Assembly: GCA_918807975.1 (NCBI GenBank)
Contig: OU964921.1
Location: forward strand, 36,482,498 to 36,546,497
From: Aplidium turbinatum
Taxonomy: Eukaryota > Chordata > Ascidiacea > Aplousobranchia > Polyclinidae
Length of the DNA stretch: 64,000 bases
Direction of reading: 5' to 3'
Below the pieces are notes generated by a model. The model worked only from the letters and a program-made list of their open reading frames with translations, was not told the origin of the DNA and ran no database searches. The stretch's first letter is position 1. Each line of letters starts with the position of its first letter. Of the stretch, positions 1 through 22,344 are shown one piece after another. Both the position numbers and the translations under genes were made by a program.

Positions 1-191
1 GTACAAAGCGATAAAAGTCGAGAAATTAATCTGATTAACTTTTGGTTTTGAAGTTAATTTGAAAGATTGTGCAATCACGTGCACTAATAACTAAAAATAA
101 AATATTCATTTTAATGCATTTCAAATTTCACAACAGTTACAAAGCTTCAAAGCTGTTGATCAAGAAAACTGATTTGAAATTGCGCATGTAC

Positions 192-11223
<11,032 letters not shown>

Positions 11224-12064
11224 AATTGAGTTATATCTTCCTTCAAAACTGTCAGTATGAGTTAACTTGCCAACTTCAAAATTATTACTTTGTCAGGCTG
11301 TAGGCCTAGACTCTTATTTCTTATCACTTGTTAAACTATACAAAAACTGAAGTCAATACAAACTGGTTGATTAAGGAAGGTTATAATAAATTGCATTCAG
11401 TATATATAATAAAAAAAAACTAATGTTAGGATATTTTTATTGTCAAAAAATATTATACCAGGGTGATTGAAAAGTAACTCCCTATTTTAAAATAAATACA
11501 ATTTATTCAAATGCTATATCATGTTTCTCAATTTTTGTGTATATATTACTTAATGTATGGCAATTTAATTTATGTTCTTGTTTTCCTTTCAGATTTGTTT
11601 AAATATTGTTCAATTTCAATCTTTTCAAATTTATTTTATTTCAAAACCCTACAAAAATGGCTGGACGTCTTACTCTACAGGAACGTGCCCAGATAGCCGC
11701 GCGTTACGAAGTTTGGGGATGCATTGTTCAAGTGCAAAGATGGTGGAGAACTATTAAGGGAAAACATGCCCAAATTGACCCGAAGACGATCAAGAATTGT
11801 CATAAAAAACTTATGACCACAGGATCTGTGGCTGATACTCAAAGAAGCGGTCGTCCTTCCAAATCCAGAGATCCTGAGGTAGTGCAAGTTGTTCAAGAAA
11901 TGTTTACCTGTAGCCCACATAAGTCAATTCGTCAAGCAACAAGAGAAAGTGGGCTCTCCTTTCATTGTGTACGTAATGTGCTAAAAAACGAGCTTAAATG
12001 GCGTGCTTGGAAGCCGCATTACTGTCAAGCACTCTCTGCCGAAGACTTTGACATTCGTATGGAG

Positions 12065-14758
12065 TAGGGTGGCCCTTAAAAATCATTTTTCTGAAATTTA
12101 GTGCTCCAAACCCTTAAAAAGTTTCGTCCTTACAAAAAATAAGGTCTTGCAAAAAAATTTTAAATTTGAAGATAATTTAGAGGGTGCACAAGACCCCTCA
12201 AGTTCCGCATCCCCCCAAAAATGCAAAATTTGGATATCTCGAAAACCGCTTGAGCTAGAGATGTGCTTTTGGTGTCTAAAGATGCAGGAGACAAGGTTTT
12301 CTATATGCTTTCTGAACATTGAATATGCCTATCTTGAGTAGAAAAGCAGTAATTTTGAAAAAACTACTTTTTAGGGGTTTTGCGTGTAAGATTCATAGTT
12401 AAACAATAGTGCAGACCAAAAAACACAATTTTACAATTTACCTTTCTAACCTGTTAAATTGTGATGTTACAAATAAACAAATAGCACTGTTTAAAGTGAC
12501 TAGAAATCCAGCGACCTGGGCATCAGATACACAATGTTCATAACCTTTAACAACCTGTAAGTACTGTTTTCATGTCCCTAAGTCTAGCTGAATTCCGAGC
12601 TAATGTAAAACTTCATAAAATTCATGTAAAACTTAAAGCTGAGTTCCGAGCTAATGTTCCTGCGGTTGTCAACTGGGATGGAAAGCTTCTCAGAGACTTA
12701 ACAACCAAACAGCATGTCGACCGCTTGCCGATTATTGGAACTGGTAATGGGGTTTCTCAGCTGTTGCAAGTAGCAAAATAGCCAAACGGAACGGGATCAA
12801 AACAAGCAAAAGCTGCTGTAGAAGCTCTCAATGAATGGGGCCTAATAGAACAAGTGATTGCATTATCATTTGACACTACTGCTTCCAACACAGGGCGAAA
12901 GCTTGGCTCATGTATCCTCATTGAACAAGAGCTGCAAAAAGATCTATTGTATCTAGCATGCTGCCATCATATTCATGAGCTGCTAGTACAAACAGCTTTT
13001 ACCACAATCATGAGAAGCACTGCTTCACCAGATGTTCTGGTATTTAAAAGATTTCAAACACGCTGGGAGTTTATAGGCAAGACGAGGTTCACCACAATAG
13101 CTGAAAACAAAGAAATAGCTGATACAGTCATCGATGTGGATCTATAATAGCTTGGCTGAAAAATCTTTGAAGGAAAGAAAAGATTTACATGATGATGATG
13201 ATAACAGAGAATTTATAGAGCTCTCATTAATTTTTATGGGAGCTATTCCTCCGAGAGGTGTTCATTTTATAATTCCTGGCCCAATGCATCACGCTAGATG
13301 GATGTCGAAGATTTTGTACTCATTAAAAGTTTGGATGTTTTATGACCAGTTCAAACTTGCAGAAAGAGAAAGGAGTGGGCTCTTGCAGATGTGTATTTTT
13401 GCTACAAAATTGTACCTTAAGGCATAGATAGAATCTCCTGCTGCAGCCCTGAATAACGATCTAAATCTTTTGAAGTCTTTTAAAACATATTCCAGCATTA
13501 ACACTGCAGTGTCGAATGCTGTATTATCCACGTTTTCCTCCCACCTGTGGTATCTGTCTGAAGAACTAGCTTCCCTTGCCTTTTTTGATCGTTCTGTATC
13601 GGCCCAAACCTAAAGACTCATGGTTAAAGCAATACAAGAGCGGGAAGAAACTGAGGATGCCCCTTAACGACGGACAGTCAATTCTGCAATGACTGATCGA
13701 CTGGAGTTGTCTGACCAGGTCATTAAGGGGTCATTGTCACTGTTCAAAAAACTGGACATATCAACTGAGTTTTTGGAACAGGATCCAGAAACCTGGGCAA
13801 TCTGTGATGGTTACTGTGAGGCATCAAACATAGTAGACACTCTAACTGTCACAGATGACCACGCTGAGCGAGGTGTAGCTTTCATAGAGGAATAATAACC
13901 GCATCCTCACTCACAATGAAGAACAGGTTCAGTATCTGATGCAGGTGGTTGCAGACCTTCGGAAACGATTTCCAAACTGCAATAAAGCCACTTTAGCTGA
14001 CAAGCATGTGTTGGCAAACAATTAACAATGCGGACAGAAAAACTATGTGATTTTCATGCCAAAACAATGCGAAAAGCTAGTTAATTTTGCCGTCAGTGAT
14101 TGATATTCCGATAAAGCCCAATAATTTGTCATAATGCTAAGCTTATGCTTTGTATCATATAGTTTATTGCGCATTGATTTCCTATTTTTGATTACAAAAA
14201 GTTCTTTTGTAGCCTTTTTCAAAAACAAATTACCGAATCTCAGAATTTACATGCATTTTCTCGTAAGGACCACCTTACCCGACCTTGTTATTTGTGTGAG
14301 GACCACCCTACTACCCTAAAACACATGTTTGCAATGTTCTATTTGTTTACTAGTAACATCACAATTTAACAGGTTAGAAAGGTAAATTGTAAAATTGTGG
14401 TTTTTGGTCTGCACTATTGTTTAACTATGAATCTTACACGCAAAACCCATAAAAAGTAGTTTTTTCAAAATTACTGCTTTTCTACTCAAGATAGGCATAT
14501 TCAATGTTCAGAAAGCATATAGAAAACCTTGTCTTCTGCATCTTTAGACACCAAAAGCACATCTCTCGCTCAAGCGGTTTTCGAGATATCCAAATTTTGC
14601 ATTTTTGGAGGGATGCGGAACTTGAGGGGTCTTGTGCACCCTCTAAATTATCTTCAAATTTAAAATTTTTTTGCAAGACCTTATTTTTTGTAAGGACGAA
14701 ACTTTTTAAGGATTTGGAGCAGTAAATTTCAGAAAAATGATTTTTAAGGGCCACCCTA
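12065..14758 (+). mobile_element. hAT-like transposon with about 417-bp inverted repeats, inserted in mariner transposase
   Basis: The ends are TAGGGTGGCCCTTAAAAATC and its complement. The inverted arms extend over about 12065-12482 and 14342-14758 with a few mismatches. An exact 8-bp duplication GTATGGAG flanks it (12057-12064 and 14759-14766). The end sequence and 8-bp duplication fit hAT, but arms this long are unusual for that superfamily. The interior carries a decayed transposase-like coding region on the plus strand. Confidence 0.85.
12572..13894 (+). pseudogene. Decayed transposase-like gene of the long-TIR element
   Basis: Pieces in several frames read LPIIGTGNGVSQLLQVAK, ALSFDTTASNTGRKLGSCIL, LYLACCHHIHELLVQTAF, LIFMGAIPPRGVHFIIPGP and HHARWMSKILYSLKVWMF. 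These resemble, from memory, transposase-like proteins annotated as uncharacterised in cnidarians and arthropods. A stop follows VAK at 12779, another follows IDVDL near 13146 with a frame change, and another follows YLKA at 13425. The last recognisable piece is 13689-13894. The DTTASNTG block could hold a catalytic Asp as in hAT proteins, but this is inference. Confidence 0.6.
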
Positions 14759-16450
14759 GTATGGAGTTTGGTGAAATAATGTTGGCTTGGTTTAGAGATT
14801 GGCCCAACCTCTTTAAAAATATTCTATGGAGTGATGAAGCTGTATTCCACATAGGTGGATTTGTGAACCGTCATAACTGCCACTACTGGGCGGAAGAAGA
14901 TCCTCGTGTTACCTGTGAAAAAATGCAAAATCGACCCAAAGTAACGGTATGGTGTGGAATGACTTTTGATAGGATTGTGGGTCCTTTCATTCTTCGCGAT
15001 ACCATGAATGCCGAAAGGTACCTCGCTATGTTGAAAGATGAAATTTGGCCAATTATCAGTGCTTGGGAAAATATTGAAGATTTGATTTTCATGCAAGATG
15101 GAGCTCCTCCACACTTTGCTATTGTTGTTCGTGAATGGCTAAATGCTCAATTTCCTGGAAGATGGATGGGTCGTCGCGGTTCACACGAATGGCCGGCCAG
15201 AAGTCCTGACTTAACACCCTGCGACTTTTTTCTCTGGGGTTGGCTGAAAGAGGAAGTCTACTCAACCAAACCAAGAAATTTGGAAGAACTTGAAGGGCGA
15301 ATACGAGAAGTTATGATTTCCATCCCGCAAGAGTTTCTTGCGAAATCAGTTGATACGATTCCTGGTCGACTTGAGAAGCTGGTGGCAAATAAAGGCGCCC
15401 ATATCGAATTTTAAATAAAAGCCCATGCATTATACTTCCTTCTCATATTCATTAATTGTAGAAATTATATTTTAAAAATAAATTATAGTTTTTTTAAAAT
15501 AGGGAGTTACTTTTCAATCACCCTGCACAGCCAATGATGCTATAGCTATCTTATATCCCTCAAGCATGACATCATAGGCTCAAGCAAATATTTTTGCAAA
15601 TTATAAAGTTGTGCATTTAAACTTGGTATAAATAAAAAAGTGGCATAACCATCAAGCAAAAATAGACACTGACAAAATGCTGTTTAAAAATTAGTACTAT
15701 TAATTTGTACAAACACCAAAGTATAAATATATTAATTGAGCGGCGGGATGCAAAGAAGTTTGAGCGATGGAACGAAGCTGTCCAAAACATTGGCTTCTCA
15801 GTTCTCACACTCAAACTGCAAAGCATGAGCATCATCAACAACCGCTCTAGGCGCTCAGCAAACTCTCCTCACCAGTGCCCGTTTCTGCAAATGCCATTGC
15901 TTCCCAGCTAGTGCAGAAAGGGGTCTACAAGAAAAAAAACCGCAAAGCATCCGCCTTGTTGCTAAGCAGGTATCTGCCCTGTGGAAACACCACCAGAAAC
16001 AATCTCTGGAGACTTCACTCCAGAGGAGTTCACCATTGCACTCCGCTTAGTGTAACCACAGGTCTCCAGGGCCGGATCAGATTTGCACTGAGCTTTGTGC
16101 TCCATGCTGGTCTAGTCCTCAAGTCCTGGTTAAGTAGATTCCTTTCTTCCTGCTTGCACCACCTCACAAAAATCTGGAAAAGAGCTTTAAATAGTGGTTG
16201 CAATCTCAAAGCCTCAAAAGCCACCAGAGGACCCAAAGAGTTATCACCTGATAGCCTATGCCTCTATTGAGTTCCTTTTAAAATCCTGGAAAGGCTGATA
16301 TATGCCAGCGTCAACCCAATCATCAACCCGCTCCTCCAAAGCAAGCTGGGTTCTGGCACAAAAAATCCACTGTGGATCAGGTCACTCTTGACCCAAGACA
16401 TCGAGGATTGCTTTGAAGCAAAAAAGAACGCTAGCACTGTCTTTCTAGAC

Positions 16451-17223
16451 CAGCATTTCTTAAACTGGGGTAAATTCACCCCTGGGCATAAATTTCCTCG
16501 TTTTGGGGGGTAAATGAGCTACCAATCAAAATATCCACATCAGTTGACGGACAGAAAAATTGTGCCAGTTGTAGGTATTGGTATTGTAGATATCATGTCA
16601 CCGCTTGACGGAGATAACTGGAGATGATCTCAATCAAAACTTGAAGGATGACATCATCAGTTATCTTCAAAACTTGCAGGAGGAGTTTGAACGATATTTT
16701 CCCGAGATAAATACTGGCAGCATTTTGATGAAAGTAACGAGAAATCCTTTTGTATGTAAAGTGAAAGATATTCCTGAAGCAATCCAAGAAGAATTTATAG
16801 AATTAACAAACGATTCTTTTGCAAAAGATGAGTTTCACTCTGGCAAGTTCGTAGAAAAGTTTTGGGTTAAAATACAACATTACTATCCAAGGATAGGTAG
16901 TCAAGCTCTGAATGTTCTGATCATGTTTTCTTCAACTTACCTATGCAAATGCGGCTTCTCTGCATTGCTTACTATCAAATCTAAAGCACAAAACGAACTT
17001 CAGAATGTTTAATCCGATATTTTTTGTGCTTTATCTCCTACTTTACCAGACATTGAACAACTCGTTGCCAAAAAGCAAGGGCAGCCGTCGCATTGAATAC
17101 AACTGATGGAATTTGTCACTTTTGTTTTTTAATAAATGAGTATATACCATTTTATCTACTGGGGGTAAATCTGATATTCATCTTTGTTAAAAGGGTAAAA
17201 CATACAAAGATTAAGAACCACTG
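16451..17223 (+). mobile_element. hAT (Charlie-like) element with transposase C-terminal fragment, inside the LINE
   Basis: The ends are CAGCATTTCTTAAACTGGGG and TTAAGAACCACTG. TTCTAGAC lies to the left (16443-16450) and TCTACAC to the right, which fits an 8-bp duplication later altered by the next insertion. An ORF at 16605-17009 contains AIQEEFIELTNDSFAKDEFH and LIMFSSTYLCKCGFSALLTI, the C-terminal part of hAT transposases of the ZBED5/GTF2IRD2-like group. The N-terminal and catalytic parts are absent, so it is a deletion derivative of 773 bp. Confidence 0.85.
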
Positions 17224-17230
17224 TCTACAC

Positions 17231-17620
17231 CAGTGGTTTTCAACCAGGGTTCCGCCAGTAAGTCTAGGGGTTCCGCAAGTTTACATTCAAATCCGAGAGT
17301 ATATTTTATTATTATATGCATATTGTTTAAATATAATCAAATATTGATTAGGTTTGTCACTATTGATAAATTTGCTACACTTTAACACGTTCGCTGCGAT
17401 CTCGAATTTTTGTTGTTTTCTTGTGGTCTGATTATCTTTAACTTTCTGCTTTCCGCCAAATTTCGTCGACATGTGTTCTTTGCTTCAAGGAGTATTTTAA
17501 TATAATATTATTAATCAAATGATGTTTTTGCATAAGGCAATTAAATTATTGAACAGGGGTACTCGAGCTTTTGGATTGTTTCATTGGGTTCCGTTCCACC
17601 AAAAAGGTTGAAAACCACTG
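17231..17620. mobile_element. hAT MITE inserted at the edge of the preceding hAT element
   Basis: The ends CAGTGGTTTTCAACC and GGTTGAAAACCACTG are perfect inverted repeats. The flanks GTCTACAC (17223-17230) and GTCTAGAC (17621-17628) are an 8-bp duplication with one mismatch. The interior (390 bp) repeats GGGTTCCGC-type subterminal words and has no coding potential. The insertion point lies in the target duplication of the element to its left. Confidence 0.88.
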
Positions 17621-18840
17621 GTCTAGACCTTACGGCTGCCTATGACACCATATGGCAACGCAGCCTTACTTGCAAGCTGCTTCGCCTGCTTCCAGACCGA
17701 CATATGGTCGACATGATCATGGAACTTGTCAGGAATCAAAGCTTTACCCTCACCACTGGAAAAGCAGACTGAGACGCCGGAAAGATGGTATCCTACAGAG
17801 ATCGGTCCTGGCTCCACTTCACAAAGTCGTGGGACACCCTGAGCCAAGACACAAAAACCCTCTAAGCTTATCTCCAGAAATAGCGATTGAAACTCAGTGA
17901 AACCAAAACTGTGGCAGCAACTTTCCATCTACACAATCGGGAAGCTGATTGTGGTGAGCTGAATATCCATAAAGATGGAAAACCTCTGCTCTTCTAACCC
18001 AAACCAAAATATTTTGGGGTGACAACACATAAATCACTCACGTACTGCACAACAAACTGTCATCCCGCGGCCCGCGCTACTCAAGCGCCCGACAGGTTCC
18101 AGCAGGGGAGCGAGGGCTGACACTTTACGTATCAGCCCTCGCCCTTGTCTACTCTGTGCACCTGTCTGGTGCGCAGTGCTCACTGTCACAATATCAACAC
18201 TGCCATCAACAATGCTCTGCGCACAATGACCGGATACCTGCGTCTCACACCGTTGGACAATCTCTAATCTTGCTGGCATCAGACCTGCTGAGTTTCGTCG
18301 CAAAAAAGCCACTCTGTCTCTCAATCAAGGGGCATTGGAGCCAAACTACCTTCTCCACTCCAAGGTCTCTTCTCCCTTAAACAAGCACCCCGGTCGACTG
18401 AAATCAATACACGCATTTGTGTCAGCCACTTAACTGCTGCTTAACAAAGCTGATGAACAAGATATTTTTGCAGCTCATTGGGCAGACAATAAATGGAATT
18501 CTAAATAGATGTCAAGCATCACCAGACTCCACTCAATCATCCCTAATGCCGACACCTGTCCCACCGGCCTGACGTTACCAGGACAAGAGTGGGTGCGCCT
18601 CAACCATCTCCGTACGGTGTCGATCTTTCTCGCTCAACCATGCACCAATGGGGAGTGGCCTCTTTCTCCTCTATTGAGTGTGGTGCTGAGAAGCAGACCA
18701 CAGATCACATCATCAACGACTGCAACATCTTCAGCCTGCCTAATGGAGTGGAAGATCTGCGTGTCTTGGATGAAGAAACCAAAGAATAGCTCTGCTCTCT
18801 ACTCTACCAGCCTTCCAGTTTAGTTTGGGAACATAGTGAA

Positions 18841-20155
18841 TCTGGGGTGGTAAAAGGATAGACTCTCGGCCCCAGATGCTTATATGCCGGCGACTAAAGC
18901 TTTCTGTTAAAAGTGAAAAATTATCAATTCCCTTAAACTATATTGCACTGAAACAAAAGTGGACTGAACAAACTGGAGTAAACAGTAGCCTAGTGCGATA
19001 AAGATTGCATTCAGTTTTGTTTGGCAAATATGGCCACATCCTCTATTGGTGAACTAAAGCACCTAACAAAATTTTCAAATTCTAACACAATTGATAACTC
19101 GTACAATTAAACTTTACTATCTACAATTAAAAAGGATATGAAAAACTTTTCTTTTAGAAAAGGTAGAATAAAACCATACTAATTGTAGTTGGTGCTCATT
19201 GTATTTTGAAAGTCCTGTTCAATCTAAAATGTGGCGCAAATAGCAGGTGAAAGCAGCAAAAAAAAACATAATCACCGTATAAGGTGCTTCTAATTTAAAT
19301 CAAGTTTCTCAAACAGGCTTTTAACAATCTTTTCTTTGTCATTGAAAAGTTGACAAAGAAAAAAGGTGGCTCAAGTGATTGGGCAACCATAGCTTAAGTT
19401 CAGTTTAGTTTATATGGTTTGTTGGCAAATGAACATTTTAGAAGCCATGACCATTGACCAGTCAACCAGTGGCTTATGGTGACTGTTTTTTTGGGTATTT
19501 GCATTTTAAGAAAATTTCAAACACATGCTTGATTTGCACAGAGACTTTTTATATCATATCACATTAGTTTATTTAGATATGATCTAAACAGCTGCTGAGT
19601 AAACTATAAACCCAGTGCGTGTGTGGAGCTTGCTGAAAAAAGTGAACCAAACAAATGGTCACCATATGCCACTGTGGTCAACCTATCCACTGCATAACTT
19701 ATAATGGGTTAAGTGAACTAAATTGAAATAAAATATTTCAACATTATTACTATATAATAATTACCAAAGTCTTTGAAAGAATGTAAGGTTTACAATCCAA
19801 TAGGAAAGTCTGAAAAAAAGGGTGTGGCTGTTGTTATTGCACAATGCACACTCAAGAAAATGGCTTTGCTGCAAAGTTACTGCAAGGGCAGTAGCTGTGC
19901 ATACAGACATGTGCATCTGTCATGAAAATTATAGCCATTGCCTGAAAAACCCAATGGGAAAGCCTATATACTTAATCTTAAAATGCAGACTACCATATAT
20001 GATGGCTTTGACGATTTGAAAATAAAAACAAAACACTATCCTAAACTTAATAATCTTACATAAACTATAACAGTTTCACACAATGGCAAGGCCTTTAAAA
20101 AATTGAAACATAAATTTGAGAAAATATGTAGGCCAACCATATTAAAATGTCTCAA
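18841..20155. other. No gene recognised (intergenic)
   Basis: AT-rich sequence without a coding region, clear repeat ends or an RNA gene that I can support. It separates the two LINE remnants. Confidence 0.6.
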
Positions 20156-20159
20156 TCCA

Positions 20160-22340
20160 TACACTACTAGTAGTAGTAGTAGGCATCCTTCCATCTTTTC
20201 AGATGATGGTAGCACTTTGGGTACGGCAGCTTCTCATATGGCTCTGAAGTCCAATCCTGGCGTGGCAGTCTCGTCCACAGTTTGGACATATGAAATCAGA
20301 GGAGTTCTGAGGCTGCTGTCTCTCTTTTCTTGTTTGTCTTCATTCCTCTAGTTGCTTCCTCCGCCTCGACTGACCCTTTGCTAGACCCGCACTGACTTCG
20401 TAGCGCCATCTGTTGCGATTTGCTTCTTCTTCATCGTGTGTCACACGGCCGTAGCCCAGAGCATCACGCAGGCTCTTGCTCTATCGTTGAACTCGGCCAA
20501 ATCCTGTGCAGAGCACCTTGCTTTTAGGTCAGGGCATTCGAGTAGATGTTGCATCGTTTGCTCCTGTCCGCATTTGCAACTTGTGCTCCCCATGGAATAC
20601 CCCCAGTGTCTCATCAAGGTTTTACACCTGCCAATACCAGTTCTTAAGCGGTTGAGGCATCGCCAATACTTCCACGGTTCACGTTTTCTGGGAGGAAGGC
20701 TCTCCATGTGTGTGAGCTCCATATTGGCCAATGTCGGTCCGGCTGCCTGTCTCTCCTGCCATAGTTGAACCCGCACATTGGCGGCGACATCGTCATGACC
20801 TAATGGGACAACTGAAGCAAGGAAACTTTTTCTTGACTTCAGACGCCTGTGTGCTGGAGTTTGGCCATACAGTGGGTGTCTCAAATCTATGTCCTGACAA
20901 GATCTTTTCTTTCTGCTGGTCACGCTTCTTCTGATGTTGGGGGGAGCAATTCCAGACAGAATGTGAAGCGACGTGATGTTGGTTGGTTTGAGACAACCTG
21001 TAATCAGACGGCAGCTTTGGTTCAATATGGGGTCAATTTTCTTGGCATGTGCTAAGTGTTCCCACACTGGGCAAGCATATTCTGCAACCGAATAGCATAA
21101 GGCTAAAGCAGTTGACCGTATTGTGTCAGGGAGGGCACCCCAATCAGAGTTTCCCAGTTTCTGCAAAATATTATTTCTAGAAGCCACCTTAGCTCTTACT
21201 TTTTCAATATGGGATTTGTATGTGAAGGACCTATCTAATTTGACACCGAGGTATGTGGGATTGATACAGTGTGCCAGTTTGGTTCCATTCCAGGAAATGT
21301 TTAGTTGGCGTGATGCATCCCGGGATCTAAGGTGGAATGCGCAGACTTGGGTTTTATTGGGGTTGGCACGCAGGTGGTTGTCCGTGTAGTATGTTGTCAA
21401 CCAATCCAGAGCATCGCTGAGTACTCTCTCCGCGGAAGTGAAGTGTTTGTGTTGTGTTGTTATACACAAATCGTCAGCGTATATGAAGCTTCTTGTACCA
21501 GGATGGATTGGTTGGTCGTTTGTATAAATGTTGTACAAGATGGGGGCTAAAACACTCCCTTGTGGTAGACCATTTTTCTGCTGTCTCCATCTACTATTTT
21601 TGCCACAAAAATAAACATAGAAACGGCGATTGCTAAGCAATGATTGTATCAGCTTAGTGAATCGAAAGTTCTCGGTGATATTGAGGATCTTTGATATAAG
21701 GAGACGATAGTTGACAGTGTCATACGCTGCAGATAGATCTACAAAGACAGCTCCAGTGACGGAACCCTCTTCAAACCCATTCTCTATGTACTGTGTTAGA
21801 TTCAAGAGTTGTCCTGTGCAGGATTTACCAGGTCGGAAACCTGCTTGTTCATTAATGAGTTGGTCTTCTATGAGAGGTTGCAATCGGTTTAATATCAGCC
21901 TTTCAAACAACTTGAACAAATGACACAGCAAAGATATAGGACGAAAGCTTTTAGGGTCAGTTGGGTCTTTTCCTGCGATCAGTTCCCAGCTGGCAGGGTC
22001 TATGTCAGTCTGCTTCAGGTCTCGTTTGCAAACGTCTATGTAACGCAGTGCGGGTCGTCCTACTGGGCGTTTCCCTATGGCAAGTTCACTGTACAGAATG
22101 TCCTTTGGAATGCGCCTATCCTTCATTCTGGATACATGCCCCAACCAGCGTAGACGTCGCTGGCAGAGGAGAAGGTGTATGCTCAGGAAGCAAGAACGTT
22201 CCAGAACAGTGGTGTTGGGTATTCTGTCCTTCCAGGAAATACCAAGAATGCGCCTCAAGCAACGAAGGTGAAAGCTTTCAAGGCGGTTTTCTTGTCTGGC
22301 GTAAGTGGTCCAGGACTCACAATACACTACTAAAAGCATA
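20160..22340 (-). mobile_element. Chimeric LINE insertion (5' truncated) ending in a TAG-rich tail
   Basis: On the minus strand the unit runs from about 22340 through the 632-codon frame, which stops at 20441, then a 3' untranslated region to a short (TAG)n-like run at 20164-20183. It lacks an endonuclease domain and ORF1, so it is 5' truncated. The coding part is uninterrupted, which points to recent arrival compared with the LINE at 15.7-18.8 kb. Confidence 0.8.
20441..22339 (-). CDS. Reverse transcriptase ORF made of two different LINE pieces in one frame (632 aa)
   Basis: Residues 1 to about 126 (SWTTYARQENRLESFHLRCL, RRLRWLGHVSRMKDRRIPKD, RPALRYIDVCKRDLKQTDID) match the C-terminal tail found at the end of ORF2 in many animal LINEs. 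From about residue 128 a second reverse transcriptase begins with its fingers region (SFRPISLLCHLFKLFERLIL). It continues through INEQAGFRPGKSC, VFVDLSAAYDTV and NGLPQGSVLAPILYNIYTND to the catalytic FIYADDLC, where both Asp are intact. The thumb and a C-terminal CxC-x-C-type region (SCKCGQEQTMQHLLECPDL) follow. The order tail-then-polymerase is not that of a normal LINE protein; this is a fusion of two elements, with the junction near 21961. Whether any protein is made from it is unknown. Confidence 0.85.
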   Translation of the reverse strand: MLLVVYCESWTTYARQENRLESFHLRCLRRILGISWKDRIPNTTVLERSCFLSIHLLLCQRRLRWLGHVSRMKDRRIPKDILYSELAIGKRPVGRPALRYIDVCKRDLKQTDIDPASWELIAGKDPTDPKSFRPISLLCHLFKLFERLILNRLQPLIEDQLINEQAGFRPGKSCTGQLLNLTQYIENGFEEGSVTGAVFVDLSAAYDTVNYRLLISKILNITENFRFTKLIQSLLSNRRFYVYFCGKNSRWRQQKNGLPQGSVLAPILYNIYTNDQPIHPGTRSFIYADDLCITTQHKHFTSAERVLSDALDWLTTYYTDNHLRANPNKTQVCAFHLRSRDASRQLNISWNGTKLAHCINPTYLGVKLDRSFTYKSHIEKVRAKVASRNNILQKLGNSDWGALPDTIRSTALALCYSVAEYACPVWEHLAHAKKIDPILNQSCRLITGCLKPTNITSLHILSGIAPPNIRRSVTSRKKRSCQDIDLRHPLYGQTPAHRRLKSRKSFLASVVPLGHDDVAANVRVQLWQERQAAGPTLANMELTHMESLPPRKREPWKYWRCLNRLRTGIGRCKTLMRHWGYSMGSTSCKCGQEQTMQHLLECPDLKARCSAQDLAEFNDRARACVMLWATAV

Positions 22341-22344
22341 AATT

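Larger units (their letters stand above)
11657..15414 (+). pseudogene. mariner DD41D transposase, interrupted by an inserted transposon
   Basis: The first part, 11657-12064, starts MAGRLTLQERAQIAARYEVW and encodes 136 residues with paired helix-turn-helix motifs (KTIKNCHKKLMTTGSVADTQ, RSGRPSKSRD). The second part, 14767-15414, encodes 215 residues including the catalytic blocks ILWSDEAVFH, FMQDGAPPHFA and RSPDLTPCDFFLWGWLKEEVY. Without the inserted segment and one copy of its 8-bp duplication, the two parts are in one frame giving 351 aa, a normal length. The second and third catalytic Asp (QDGAPPH and PDLTPCD) have 41 residues between them, which is the DD41D (rosa-like) spacing. The start at 11657 is preferred to 11606 because the upstream residues are not family-like. 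Apart from the insertion I see no break, so the host copy was young when it was hit. Confidence 0.9.
11459..15525 (+). mobile_element. mariner-like transposon (DD41D type), split by another element
   Basis: Perfect 34-bp terminal inverted repeats begin CAGGGTGATTGAAAAGTAAC (11459-11492 and 15492-15525). The transposase frame inside is uninterrupted once the foreign segment 12065-14758 is set aside, so the native element was about 1.37 kb. A TA target duplication is not clean at the outer edges. The element lies just upstream of the clathrin start codon. Confidence 0.9.
15735..18840 (+). pseudogene. LINE (Jockey/CR1-like) ORF2 remnant, interrupted by two hAT elements
   Basis: Plus-strand fragments in shifting frames follow the order of a non-LTR reverse transcriptase: VSANAIASQLVQKGVYK near 15876, FKILERLIYASVNPIINPLL near 16275, DLTAAYDTIWQRSLTCKLL at 17627-17680, then MVDMIMELVRNQSFTLTTG. 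The tail is SRSTMHQWGVASFSSIECGA and QTTDHIINDCNIFSLPNGVE at 18620-18760, a C-terminal zinc-knuckle-like region. Several frameshifts and stops are present, and the catalytic block with YxDD appears to be missing because the text jumps from the fingers to the thumb. Segment 16451-17620 is foreign. Tail fragments of the same family lie at 44640-44915 and 57205-57478. Confidence 0.85.
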
